From: Acidicapsa ligni
GTDB taxonomy: Bacteria > Acidobacteriota > Terriglobia > Terriglobales > Acidobacteriaceae
Direction: 5' to 3'
Assembly: GCF_025685655.1 (NCBI RefSeq)
Contig: NZ_JAGSYG010000003.1
Location: forward strand, 310,001 to 374,000
DNA: 64,000 nucleotides
Shown here: piece after piece, positions 53,339 to 62,236 of the stretch
Position numbering within the stretch: position 1 is the stretch's first letter
Layout: every line of letters starts with the position of its first letter
Translations under genes and position numbers: made by a program
The notes under the pieces: model-generated
Database searches by the model: none
Seen by the model: only the letters and a program-made list of their open reading frames with translations
What the model was told of the DNA's origin: nothing

Positions 53339-54874
53339 ATGATGGATTACGATCAAGACAATTCGGGCGACCCATTAGCGTTGCTGACACAGTCCGTCCA
53401 GGTCCTCAAGAAATATGGACATGCTGTATTTCTGTCGTCGCTTCTGTTGTCGATTGCTGGGATCGCAGGTACATCCCTGATACCAAATGTTTATCGTGCA
53501 ACCACCACCATCCTGGTTGATCCGCAAAAAATTCCTGAACGTTATGTTGCATCGACAGTCACATCCGATCCCGATGCACATCTGAGCACGCTGACTCAGC
53601 AGGTGCTGAGCGCATCCAGGTTGCAAGAGATCATTAACCAGGCGAAGCTCTATCCAGCGATGCGCAAAACAAAATCCCGCGAAGAGATCCTCGACTACAT
53701 GCGGTCCAAAATCAAGATAGAACTCAAGCAAGGATCGGAACAGGGACTTAGCAGTTTCAGCATTTCATACGATGATGAAAACCGTCAGCTTGTTGCGCCC
53801 GTCGCCAATCAACTTGCAGCAAGCTTTATCGAATGGAACCTGAAAGCTCGTCAACAGCAAGCCCTCATCACCACTCAGTTTCTATCCAGTGAATTGGACA
53901 AGGCTCAAAAGAGTCTTGAAGAACAGGAAGCAGCCTTGCAGTCCTTTCGGTTGCAGCATTCTGGCGCAACGCCGGATCAACTCGATGGCAATCTGCAAGC
54001 CCTGTCCCGTCTCCAGGCCGAAGTCCAATCACATGAGGATGCAATCAGCCGCCTCGATGAAGAACGAATCCTGCTCTCTCAGCAAAATCCGAACGAAACA
54101 CGTACTCCATCCACGCTTGGAGAGCGCGGACAATTGATGCTGGAGAAAAGCCGTCTGACGAACGAGTTATTGAATCTTAAACGACAGTTCACCGACAGCT
54201 ATCCAGACGTCGTCACGGATAAAGCCCAGCTGGAAAGAGTGAATGCTCGCCTCGCTGCTCTGCCCGAACCCGTCGTGGGTTCAACAGAGATGTATGACTC
54301 CGCAACACAGTTGCGCCTCGGGATGCTCAGCAAGCAGATCGATAGACATCGACAACAGATTTTAGTGTTGCAACAACAGACTGCCGGGTATCAAAGTAAA
54401 GTTCAGTCCGTGCCTATTCTTGAAACCGAACTTGCCGAGCTGACACGCAACTATGAAACATCAAGGCAGAGCTATCAATCATTGCTCGATAAGACGCTGT
54501 CTGCTGGTATGTCTGAAGATTTAGAGCGAAAACAACAGGCCGAGCGCTTCACAGTTTTAGATCCCGCCAGCACTCCTGAAAAGCCCTACAAACCGAAGAG
54601 GTTGCCGATCATCGCCGGCGCTATTGTGTTGTCTGTTATCCTTTCCGTCGGTGCAACAGTAGGCATCAACTTACTCAAAGGTGCTGTGAAATCCGAGGCG
54701 GATTTGAACACCATGCTTCCTCCAAAGGTGCGCATCATCGGCACGATACCACCCATTGAGAGCTATGCGGACACGCAACGCACCAAGTTCAAATTCCTTC
54801 AAACTGCAGTTCTCTCCCTGATTGCATGTGGAGTACTTATCACCTTTCTGTTGAAGGTTCACACCATACTATGA
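53339..54874 (+). CDS. Polysaccharide co-polymerase / chain-length determinant (Wzc-like, GumC type)
   Basis: A 511-residue inner-membrane protein. It has an N-terminal membrane helix (about 33-53), a Wzz domain (TTILVDPQKIPERYVAST), a long coiled-coil periplasmic part (about 165-400: LEEQEAALQSFRLQ, LLNLKRQFTDSYPDV), a proline-rich loop (PEKPYKPKRLP) and a membrane helix (about 428-448). A third hydrophobic helix lies at the very C-terminus (about 488-508), which is less usual. No kinase domain is fused. It sets polymer length together with the kinase encoded next. Two ATG codons overlap at 53339-53344 behind GGAG. Confidence 0.9.
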   Translation: MMDYDQDNSGDPLALLTQSVQVLKKYGHAVFLSSLLLSIAGIAGTSLIPNVYRATTTILVDPQKIPERYVASTVTSDPDAHLSTLTQQVLSASRLQEIINQAKLYPAMRKTKSREEILDYMRSKIKIELKQGSEQGLSSFSISYDDENRQLVAPVANQLAASFIEWNLKARQQQALITTQFLSSELDKAQKSLEEQEAALQSFRLQHSGATPDQLDGNLQALSRLQAEVQSHEDAISRLDEERILLSQQNPNETRTPSTLGERGQLMLEKSRLTNELLNLKRQFTDSYPDVVTDKAQLERVNARLAALPEPVVGSTEMYDSATQLRLGMLSKQIDRHRQQILVLQQQTAGYQSKVQSVPILETELAELTRNYETSRQSYQSLLDKTLSAGMSEDLERKQQAERFTVLDPASTPEKPYKPKRLPIIAGAIVLSVILSVGATVGINLLKGAVKSEADLNTMLPPKVRIIGTIPPIESYADTQRTKFKFLQTAVLSLIACGVLITFLLKVHTIL

Positions 54875-55650
54875 GCATTCAATCTGAAGTAGACACATTC
54901 CTCGATCGTGACCAGACTGGAGCTCCATCCTCCGGATCCAGGCTAACTGCCCATTCCATTAGTCTCGAATACCGTAAAGATTCTCGTCTCGTATTCGTGA
55001 CCGATCCGAATGGACTTGGAGTAGAGCGATACAGACTGCTGCGGCGACGGCTTTGCGCATCTAGTCCAACCGGCGGCATGTTGATGATAACAAGCCCCAG
55101 CTCTGGAGATGGCAAGACCCTCACCGCCGTTAACCTCGCATGGTGCCTGGCAGAAAGCGGACAACAAACATGCCTGGTTGATCTGGACTTTCGGGCTCCC
55201 GGTGTAGGCCGTACATTGGGTTATGAAAAATGGACAAGCGATGTAGTTGGAGTTCTCGCCGGGCAATGCACTGTCTCGCAAGCGCTCCATCAGATTGAGA
55301 ACCATCGACTCCATGTACTCGGTATTAGACATGCGATCCTATCCCCCTCGCATCAACTCAGTCCCGCGGTCCTGAAACCAATGCTGAAAGAACTACGAGA
55401 TCGATTTGAGTGGGTGATACTCGACATGCCGCCAACAATTCCCATGGCCGATGTTGCCGAGGTTCTTCCTCATGTCGACGGTGCGTTGATGATTGTGCGC
55501 TCCGCCAAAACAACGAAATCTATCGTCGGACCGACTCTTGAAATATTGGGAACAAAATTGTGGGGAGTAGTTCTCAATGACGCCACCATCAACGGCAGCG
55601 CCTATTACGGAAATTATGGATACGGCGCAAATCGCAATCGAAAACAGTAA
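54871..55650 (+). CDS. Bacterial tyrosine kinase (CpsD/Wzc-C type)
   Basis: About 259 residues. A BY-kinase: Walker A SSGDGKT near 80, Walker A' LVDLDFRAPG near 103 and Walker B VILDMPP near 184. The C-terminus has a tyrosine cluster (AYYGNYGYG) for autophosphorylation. In Gram-negative Wzc this domain is fused to the membrane protein; here it is separate, as in Gram-positive CpsC/CpsD pairs. The ATG at 54871 overlaps the chain-length gene stop (ATGA), ensuring a 1:1 supply. It controls polymerisation by phosphorylation cycling. Confidence 0.92.
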   Translation: MSIQSEVDTFLDRDQTGAPSSGSRLTAHSISLEYRKDSRLVFVTDPNGLGVERYRLLRRRLCASSPTGGMLMITSPSSGDGKTLTAVNLAWCLAESGQQTCLVDLDFRAPGVGRTLGYEKWTSDVVGVLAGQCTVSQALHQIENHRLHVLGIRHAILSPSHQLSPAVLKPMLKELRDRFEWVILDMPPTIPMADVAEVLPHVDGALMIVRSAKTTKSIVGPTLEILGTKLWGVVLNDATINGSAYYGNYGYGANRNRKQ

Positions 55651-55693
55651 GTTCGACCAGGAACTACACGCTACTGCAATTCCCTGCTCATGG

Positions 55694-56797
55694 TCATTGA
55701 ATTGAGTTACCAGAAACATGCACCGTAGTTCGTGGCCTCATCTTTAACCAGGCAAGCATTTTCTTGAGCGGACGACCTAACATGACCGGCCGCGCGATCA
55801 ATGCATGACCTACGTGGATGATGCTCAATAAATATTTTTTCTCATGCCAGTAAGCTCTTGCTGCCCACAGGTTTGAATCGGCTATGATCCAACTCTCCGC
55901 ACGATCGCAACGCGCGGAACGCAGTATCTCGAACATATGAATAGCGGCTGAGTATTCGCCAGCTCGGTACATATTGCGAATCCACGTGAGATAGGATCTG
56001 GCCATTGTCGTATGCAGCGTCTTTTCGCTAACACCGCTTGCAATCAACGACGCAGGCGTGATTGCCTGGTTAAAGTCAAATGGCTCCGGACTCCCGCGTC
56101 TTCTCAGCATGGCCGAATTCAGTGCGGCGATTGCCCCGAGAACCTGTTTACCGCACTTGGTTGCAGATATCTGCGTAGGATGAATTCGGTACTTCAACAA
56201 TACCTCTGGTAAATTCGCCAGATGAGATTGCTCTGCGATCCGTAGCCATAAATCAAAGTCCTCAGCATCCGTAATTTTTCTGTATCCGCCAACGGATACA
56301 AACGTAGACTTCCTCATAAGTACTGTCGGATGCCAGAGGACACTATGCTCAAGCAGTTCCCTCTGAATATCACTATTGTCCAGCGGAACAGTACTCTGAT
56401 CTCTCGCTAACTTTCCCTTGGCATCAATGATCTCCACTACACCACCGACGACGCCGACCTCAGGATGGGCTTCCATAAAGTCGATCTGCAGGTGGAACCT
56501 TTCACGAATGGCAATATCATCGGCATCCATTCTCGCTATATATTTGCCTCGCGCCAATCCGCAACCAAGATTCAGTGATTCAATTAAGCCCCTATTCTCC
56601 TGCCGGTGAACGTACAGACGAGGATCGCTGCTCCGATACGATTCAATAATCGAGGACGATCCATCCGTAGATCCATCATCGATGATGATGAATTCAAAGT
56701 CTCGAAAGCTCTGTTCCAGAATACTTTCGATAGCTTCACGCAGGAATCGCTCTGCGTTGAAGACGCTCATCACCACCGAGATCGAGGGGCTACCCAT
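55694..56797 (-). CDS. Family 2 glycosyltransferase
   Basis: About 367 residues. ISVVMSVFNAERFLREAI, FIIIDDGSTDGS, GLIESLNLGCGLARGKY and RMDADDIA form the GT-A core. The typical VLWHPTVLMRKS follows, then DAEDFDLWLRIAEQ as the catalytic-base region. The last 100 residues are helical and TPR-like. ATG 56797 behind GGAG is chosen; a frame to 56836 adds 13 residues. It probably adds a repeat-unit sugar. It is transcribed after the flippase gene, 81 bp downstream of its stop, probably from the sigma-54 promoter at 58671-58686. Confidence 0.9.
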   Translation of the reverse strand: MGSPSISVVMSVFNAERFLREAIESILEQSFRDFEFIIIDDGSTDGSSSIIESYRSSDPRLYVHRQENRGLIESLNLGCGLARGKYIARMDADDIAIRERFHLQIDFMEAHPEVGVVGGVVEIIDAKGKLARDQSTVPLDNSDIQRELLEHSVLWHPTVLMRKSTFVSVGGYRKITDAEDFDLWLRIAEQSHLANLPEVLLKYRIHPTQISATKCGKQVLGAIAALNSAMLRRRGSPEPFDFNQAITPASLIASGVSEKTLHTTMARSYLTWIRNMYRAGEYSAAIHMFEILRSARCDRAESWIIADSNLWAARAYWHEKKYLLSIIHVGHALIARPVMLGRPLKKMLAWLKMRPRTTVHVSGNSIQ

Positions 56798-56878
56798 AAC
56801 TCCAACTCCTCTTGCATACCAGATATTCCCGTGCATCGACTAAGCTATGGTTCATACATGGAGGACAGCATAACCATG

Positions 56879-58498
56879 CTATGAGGCCGAGGGTGCCATG
56901 CGCAGCAATTCAAGCACCTTGCGGATAGGGCGTGGGATGCGATATAGCGGTACGAGATGAAGCAGTACACGTAGCGAATAAACGCCACTCGTGACCGCGA
57001 TGAGTATGCCGAGTACCGATGCCCATAACAATGGGAGAACATAGAATTCAGAAAATACAATGGCAATGAGAACCGCGTATATAATCCCCGTTCTCTTGCT
57101 TTCAGCAGACCATCGAAAACCACTGAGTCGGAGCACAACCGCGTATATCATGAAGCCGTGAAAAACATACGATCCAAAGAATGCAATCCCTGCACCTTTG
57201 AGACCGAAATGATTCATACAGATCCACGCGAGACCAAGACTAAATACCGACCAGCTTAGCTCACAAGCAATAAGCAGCGCCTGCTTGGCCTTTGCCACAA
57301 TAATGAATCCCATGGGCCAGGTGACAACCTGAAGAATAGCTCCCAGGCAAATCCAACGAAGAATTTCCACCGCTCCAATAAACTTCGAACTATAAAACAA
57401 ACTGATAATCAGCGGAGCTACAGTCAGCGTAGCGATTACTCCAGGACCAGCTATCAACAATCCAACTTGAGCCTGCTCATTTACCAGGCGATTACAGGTA
57501 GCATGATCATGAATGCTGGTTGTAAGTCGAGGATAAAAATCTGCCCCCATCGCCTGCAAAATAAACCCTACATAAAGTCCACCAAGTGTCCACGCAGATT
57601 GATACAGCCCAGTAGCCTCAACACCGAATTTGCGAAGAATCGTAATTCGAATAGCGTATGCAACCCCCATGGTCAAAAGGCCGCTGATCATAAAAGCAAA
57701 TCCAAGCTTCAAGAGAGCGGAGGATTCACGAAGCACGTCAGAAACCGCTATAGCAGGAACCTGGATTTTGATCCTTCTGCTATACCACCATGAAACAAGA
57801 GTCGTCATCACCGCAATAGCGACCAGCGCAGGGACTATGCCTTTTTCGCGAAGATAATACACCATCGTGATGCTGATAATTGTTGCAAGAAATGCGCCCA
57901 AAACTCCCATCTTGGCGAGATCCACAATGCGCCTCATGCCTTGAATCAACGTACCTTGCCCCGCTGAGACGAGACTGAAAAATACCCCGATCGATAGGAC
58001 CGATATCGCCGTGGCATTTTGATAAGTTCCAAAAGTTACGTTGGATATCTGGCGAGAAAACAACACCAGGATGACAGCACCCACAAGACCTAATAGAAGA
58101 GATATTCGCCGCAGGACTACAGTCGTTTGCGCAATACGCCGCGCATCATTTGAACCATTTGCCTCGGCTATCTGGCGAACGCCACTGCTATTGATTCCCA
58201 TCCCTGCAAGCGTCTGAGTCAGCGTCGAAATAGATCCATAGAGCCCAAACAATCCAAACCCCGCAGGGCCCAGCAATACCGCCATCATCTTAGTGCGAAT
58301 CATGCCAATTCCGATGTTCAGCAATGACGATCCGCCAACCAATGCAGACGATTTTAAAATCTGTCCATACGTTCCCTTCGACGCAGTATCACTCTCTACC
58401 TCTTGGGGTAGCGACAACGTCGATGGAATTGAGGCCTCTTTAGCGCAAGATGCTGATGACATATAGTAGGAGTCACATTCAAGTGGAGCATGTTGCAA
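56879..58498 (-). CDS. Repeat-unit flippase (Wzx, MOP superfamily)
   Basis: A 539-residue membrane protein with about twelve to fourteen helices of the polysaccharide biosynthesis (Wzx/MviN-like) family. KSSALVGGSSLLNIGIGMIR and GPAGFGLFGLYGSI mark the first helices, and SAWTLGGLYVGFILQAMGADFYPRL the middle (motif AMGADFYPRL). It moves lipid-linked repeat units to the periplasmic face for the Wzy-like polymerase. TTG 58498 is the outer start and ATG 58462 an alternative; neither has a strong ribosome site. A sigma-54 promoter lies about 160 bp upstream. Confidence 0.9.
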   Translation of the reverse strand: MQHAPLECDSYYMSSASCAKEASIPSTLSLPQEVESDTASKGTYGQILKSSALVGGSSLLNIGIGMIRTKMMAVLLGPAGFGLFGLYGSISTLTQTLAGMGINSSGVRQIAEANGSNDARRIAQTTVVLRRISLLLGLVGAVILVLFSRQISNVTFGTYQNATAISVLSIGVFFSLVSAGQGTLIQGMRRIVDLAKMGVLGAFLATIISITMVYYLREKGIVPALVAIAVMTTLVSWWYSRRIKIQVPAIAVSDVLRESSALLKLGFAFMISGLLTMGVAYAIRITILRKFGVEATGLYQSAWTLGGLYVGFILQAMGADFYPRLTTSIHDHATCNRLVNEQAQVGLLIAGPGVIATLTVAPLIISLFYSSKFIGAVEILRWICLGAILQVVTWPMGFIIVAKAKQALLIACELSWSVFSLGLAWICMNHFGLKGAGIAFFGSYVFHGFMIYAVVLRLSGFRWSAESKRTGIIYAVLIAIVFSEFYVLPLLWASVLGILIAVTSGVYSLRVLLHLVPLYRIPRPIRKVLELLRMAPSAS

Positions 58499-59046
58499 CG
58501 GTTAGAGTTTCCATAAATGTTTCGCGATGACGGTTCTCAAACTGGCATACCAGCAACATCAGATGACACTCGAATCAATCTGCCAATTCTCGAACGAAAA
58601 CACATCATGCGTCTCTGAACATGTCTTCATGTGTTTCTACAGTTGACTGCTGTTGTTTCTGAATTACATGTGCAATTCAAATGCCAATCGATGGCGCTAC
58701 ATTGCTGATTCCGATGCGCAGTTTACTCGCTCGAAACCCTTTGTCCCATCGCCGCGATAGCTCAAACTGTGCAATACCCTGCACACATGCTCACAACCTA
58801 TTTCACATTTTGATCTCAGATAATCTTCGGCTTAATTTGGCGGTCGTAAAAGATCCATAGACTCAGTCTCTGAACCAGGGTGAAACTTCGCGCAGCAGGG
58901 ACACGTCAATCATAAGTTGAGCTCTTTATATCAATACACTTCCTCAGAATGTGGCGGCCTTTAATCGTCAGAAACGTCAGCATCCAGGGCTGTTACAAGC
59001 CATTTTCATCAATTGATAATAGGACTGTTGTATCAAAAGAATACCT
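58499..59046. other. Divergent intergenic region
   Basis: 548 bp between the flippase gene and the phospholipase gene. It contains the minus-strand -24/-12 element at 58671-58686. No gene, terminator or clear housekeeping promoter was recognised, and a nearby TGGC-TTGC pair at 58692-58706 has the wrong spacing. Confidence 0.65.
58671..58686 (-). promoter_or_regulatory. Sigma-54 (-24/-12) promoter of the flippase gene
   Basis: On the minus strand the sequence is TGGCATTTGAATTGCA, a sigma-54 match with exact spacing that shares 13 of the first 15 bases with the element at 30943. Transcription would begin near 58660, about 160 bases before the flippase start. Confidence 0.8.
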
Positions 59047-61554
59047 ATGAAGACGAGACGGGATTTCCTCAAACTTGCAGCAATGTTGTCTGGCGCCGCC
59101 GGAACGTCAGGACTCATTCCGGAGTCCATCAAACGCGCATATGCGATCGAACCCGCCCATGGATCTACCTATCTGGATGCGGAACACATCGTCATCCTGA
59201 TGCAGGAGAATAGATCCTTTGATCACTCGCTTGGATCTCTTCAAGGTGTGCGCGGATTCAACGACCCGCGCGCAATTCGTCTGGGCAATGGCAACTCCGT
59301 GTTTGTGCAGACCGATGCTGCCGGCAACTCCTATGCGCCCTGGCGTCTCGATATCAAGGACACTCGAATCACATGGATGGGATCAGTCCCACACTCCAGA
59401 AACAGCCAGGTAGACGCCTGGAATGACGGTCGCCATGATGGATGGATTGACGCTAAGCGATCCCACGTTCCCGGCTATGGCGATATCCCGCTTACCATGG
59501 GACACTACACGCGAGAAGACATTCCGTTCTACTATGCGTTAGCTGATGCCTTTACCGTATGTGATCAAAACTACTGTTCTGTGATGACAAGCACCACACC
59601 AAATCGCAGTTGCTTCTGGACAGGTACTGTACGAGACGAACAACGCGCCGACTCCAAAGTCTTTATGCGAAATGATGAGTTGGAACGCGGTGGCATGACA
59701 TGGAAGACATTTCCGGAGCGGCTGCATGAAGCCGGAGTCAGTTGGAAGTTCTACCAGAACGAGCTGACCCATTCCGGTGGCCTCACAGATGAAGAGCATG
59801 TCTGGCTGTCAAACTTCGGCTGCAATCTACTCGAAAACTTCTCTGCTTATAACGTAGAGGCATATCCTGGTGCGGTCTCTGGAATGCAGGAGCGCTTGAA
59901 TGCAATGACGCATCAAGTGCAGGAGATGGAACATCGGTTGTCAACCGAACAAAATGCACAGTCGGTAGCAGTTCTTCACACCAGGCTGCAACATGCCCAG
60001 GAGCGAATCGAGCGGCTAAAGGCAGGACTGGAGAACAGCGGCGAAGCACGGTATCAAAAAATGAATAAGTCTGAACGCGCACTGCATGATGCTGCATTTA
60101 CGACAAATTCAGGCGACCCACACTATAGGAGCCTCGAAGAAATCTCCTTTGAAGATCAGAGCAAGCAGCAGCAGATGATGGTTCCTAAAGGTGACGTCCT
60201 CTATCAATTCCGCAAGGATGTGAATGAAGGTACATTGCCTACTGTCTCGTGGCTCAGTGGTCCTGAGAAGTTCTCCGACCATCCCACATCGCCCTGGTAT
60301 GGCGCGTGGTATGTCTCTGAGATCGTCGACATTCTAACCAAGAATCCCGAGGTATGGAAGAAGACAATCTTCATCCTCACCTATGACGAAAATGATGGAT
60401 ACTTCGATCATGCGCCATCATTCGTTGCCGCTGACCCCAAGCGTCCTGAAACCGGACGAGCATCTGAAGGGATCGACACCGGGCTCGAATATACCTATGC
60501 AAAGGACGAGTTAGATCAAGGCGTTTCAGAGCAGGATGCTCGTTCCGGCCCCATCGGCATGGGCTTTCGTGTACCCATGATCATTGCATCTCCCTGGACG
60601 CGCGGCGGATGGGTTAACTCGCAGCTCTTCGATCACACATCGACATTAATGTTTCTCGAAAACTTTATCGAGAATAAGTACGGCAACACTGTAAAAGAAG
60701 AGAACATCAGTGCATGGCGCCGTTCGATCTCCGGCAATCTAATCTCATCTTTCCGCCCTCATAATGAGCAGGCAGGAAGTATCAAATTCCTCAACCGGGA
60801 CCAGTTCGTCATCGGCATTCAAAAAGCTCGCTATAAGGAGATTCCCTCCAACTACAAAAAACTCAGTGCTGCAGAAATTGAAACGATCAATAAAAATGGT
60901 AGTTCGGATCTCACTTCCCGACAGGAAAAAGGAGTTAGACCCGCCTGCGCTCTTCCCTATGAACTGTACGCAGATGGTCTCGCTTCTCCTGATGGCACGA
61001 AGTTTCAGCTACGCATGACAGCAGGAAACCTGGTACATGGAAGCCGCTCGGCAGGCGCGCCATTCAACGTATATCTACGTCATAGCGCTACAGAGATGGC
61101 TGTTGCAACCTATGCGGTAAAGCCGGGTGACACCATCACTGAAGAGTTTGCTCTCTCTGCTTTCCCCCAGGGCCGCTATCTTATCGACGTGCACGGGCCA
61201 AACGGTTTTCATCGTTCCTTCGCTGGCGAGCCTGCGACGCAACAACTACAAATCAAAACCGCCTACGAAAAGAAGAATGGCAGACTCACAGGAAACATAG
61301 AAGTGCTTCTACAGAATCAAAGCGACAAACCACTCGGTATAACGCTGGCGGACCTAAGCTATAAAGCGGATGCTGTTCGCAAAACAATTACCGCAAGGCA
61401 CCAAGAGTCAATTATTCTTCCCCTGAAACGAAGCCACAACTGGTACGACTTTACAGTAAAAGTCGAAGGTCTTCCCGGCGAGGTTCGCTATGCAGGCCGC
61501 GTGGAAACAGGCCTCTCCAGTTTCACCGATCCACTCATGGGTGATGTTGTATAA
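59047..61554 (+). CDS. Tat-exported phospholipase C (phosphocholine-specific type)
   Basis: An 835-residue exported phosphoesterase. TRRDFLKLA is a twin-arginine signal, cleaved about residue 33. The phosphoesterase domain carries MQENRSFDHSLGSLQGVRGF near 52-70, DQNYCSVMTSTTPNR, SGPEKFSDHP and TYDENDGYFDH. Two DUF756-like domains follow (residues about 640-730 and 740-830), ending FTDPLMG. It hydrolyses phosphatidylcholine or sphingomyelin in related proteins. A helical stretch about residues 280-335 (MQERLNAMTHQVQEMEHRL) is a predicted coiled coil between catalytic segments. It is separate from the polysaccharide genes. Confidence 0.93.
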   Translation: MKTRRDFLKLAAMLSGAAGTSGLIPESIKRAYAIEPAHGSTYLDAEHIVILMQENRSFDHSLGSLQGVRGFNDPRAIRLGNGNSVFVQTDAAGNSYAPWRLDIKDTRITWMGSVPHSRNSQVDAWNDGRHDGWIDAKRSHVPGYGDIPLTMGHYTREDIPFYYALADAFTVCDQNYCSVMTSTTPNRSCFWTGTVRDEQRADSKVFMRNDELERGGMTWKTFPERLHEAGVSWKFYQNELTHSGGLTDEEHVWLSNFGCNLLENFSAYNVEAYPGAVSGMQERLNAMTHQVQEMEHRLSTEQNAQSVAVLHTRLQHAQERIERLKAGLENSGEARYQKMNKSERALHDAAFTTNSGDPHYRSLEEISFEDQSKQQQMMVPKGDVLYQFRKDVNEGTLPTVSWLSGPEKFSDHPTSPWYGAWYVSEIVDILTKNPEVWKKTIFILTYDENDGYFDHAPSFVAADPKRPETGRASEGIDTGLEYTYAKDELDQGVSEQDARSGPIGMGFRVPMIIASPWTRGGWVNSQLFDHTSTLMFLENFIENKYGNTVKEENISAWRRSISGNLISSFRPHNEQAGSIKFLNRDQFVIGIQKARYKEIPSNYKKLSAAEIETINKNGSSDLTSRQEKGVRPACALPYELYADGLASPDGTKFQLRMTAGNLVHGSRSAGAPFNVYLRHSATEMAVATYAVKPGDTITEEFALSAFPQGRYLIDVHGPNGFHRSFAGEPATQQLQIKTAYEKKNGRLTGNIEVLLQNQSDKPLGITLADLSYKADAVRKTITARHQESIILPLKRSHNWYDFTVKVEGLPGEVRYAGRVETGLSSFTDPLMGDVV

Positions 61555-61722
61555 CTGCAACATCCAATGCAAAAGATTTAAATGGTAAGTAAGTTCTTCG
61601 TCAATTAAACGATCTACTGTAGTGAGGAGATATGGTCATCGATGACCGTGTCTCCTCATTGGATTTGCCTTATTAGGATGCAACCTGCCAAGCTGCTTGT
61701 ATCTGCATATGAGGAGCCCGAT

Positions 61723-62130
61723 ATGGCGACAGTAAAGCTTTGGACAGACGAGCAGGCCGCAAGAGATCCTCGTGTGAACGCGGTCTTTGAGGACATTCGT
61801 TCGACACGTAAATCCGATTTCATAAATAATTTCTGGAGAGCTCTAGCCAATCAACCAGCGTTACTGGAGAGGACTTGGTCAAGCGTCAAGCAAGTCATGA
61901 TTGAACCAGGAGTGCTTGATCCGCTCACGAGGGAGCTAATCTACATTGCGATATCTACTGCAAACAGTTGCAGCTATTGCATACACTCTCATACCGCTTC
62001 GGCCCGGGCAAAAGGTCTCAGCAGCGAACAACATGCAGAGCTGCTCTCTATAATCGGAATGGCCGCCGAGACAAATGCACTGGCGACGGCCCTCCAGATT
62101 CCTGTCGATCCTGAATTCTTAATCGAATAA
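61723..62130 (+). CDS. AhpD-like / carboxymuconolactone decarboxylase family protein
   Basis: A 135-residue helical protein. The redox motif CSYCIHSHT is the AhpD type (C-x2-C-x3-H) that works as a peroxidase-linked thiol, and the preceding LDPLTRELIYIAIST is typical of the family. ATG 61723 has GAGGAG about six bases upstream; an upstream GTG would add 27 residues. No alkyl hydroperoxidase gene is adjacent. Substrate unknown. Confidence 0.87.
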   Translation: MATVKLWTDEQAARDPRVNAVFEDIRSTRKSDFINNFWRALANQPALLERTWSSVKQVMIEPGVLDPLTRELIYIAISTANSCSYCIHSHTASARAKGLSSEQHAELLSIIGMAAETNALATALQIPVDPEFLIE

Positions 62131-62236
62131 AACAACATCCACTAACGATCAATGATGAGTACATACTTTCAAGCATCAATAGATCTAAAGCAATCAACTT
62201 GGGCCGTATAAATCTCATCTGCAATATCGTTCAAGT

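Noticed and set aside
58692..58706. TGGCGCTACATTGCT in the flippase/phospholipase intergenic region
   Set aside because: Spacing between the GG and GC is one base short, which sigma-54 does not tolerate.
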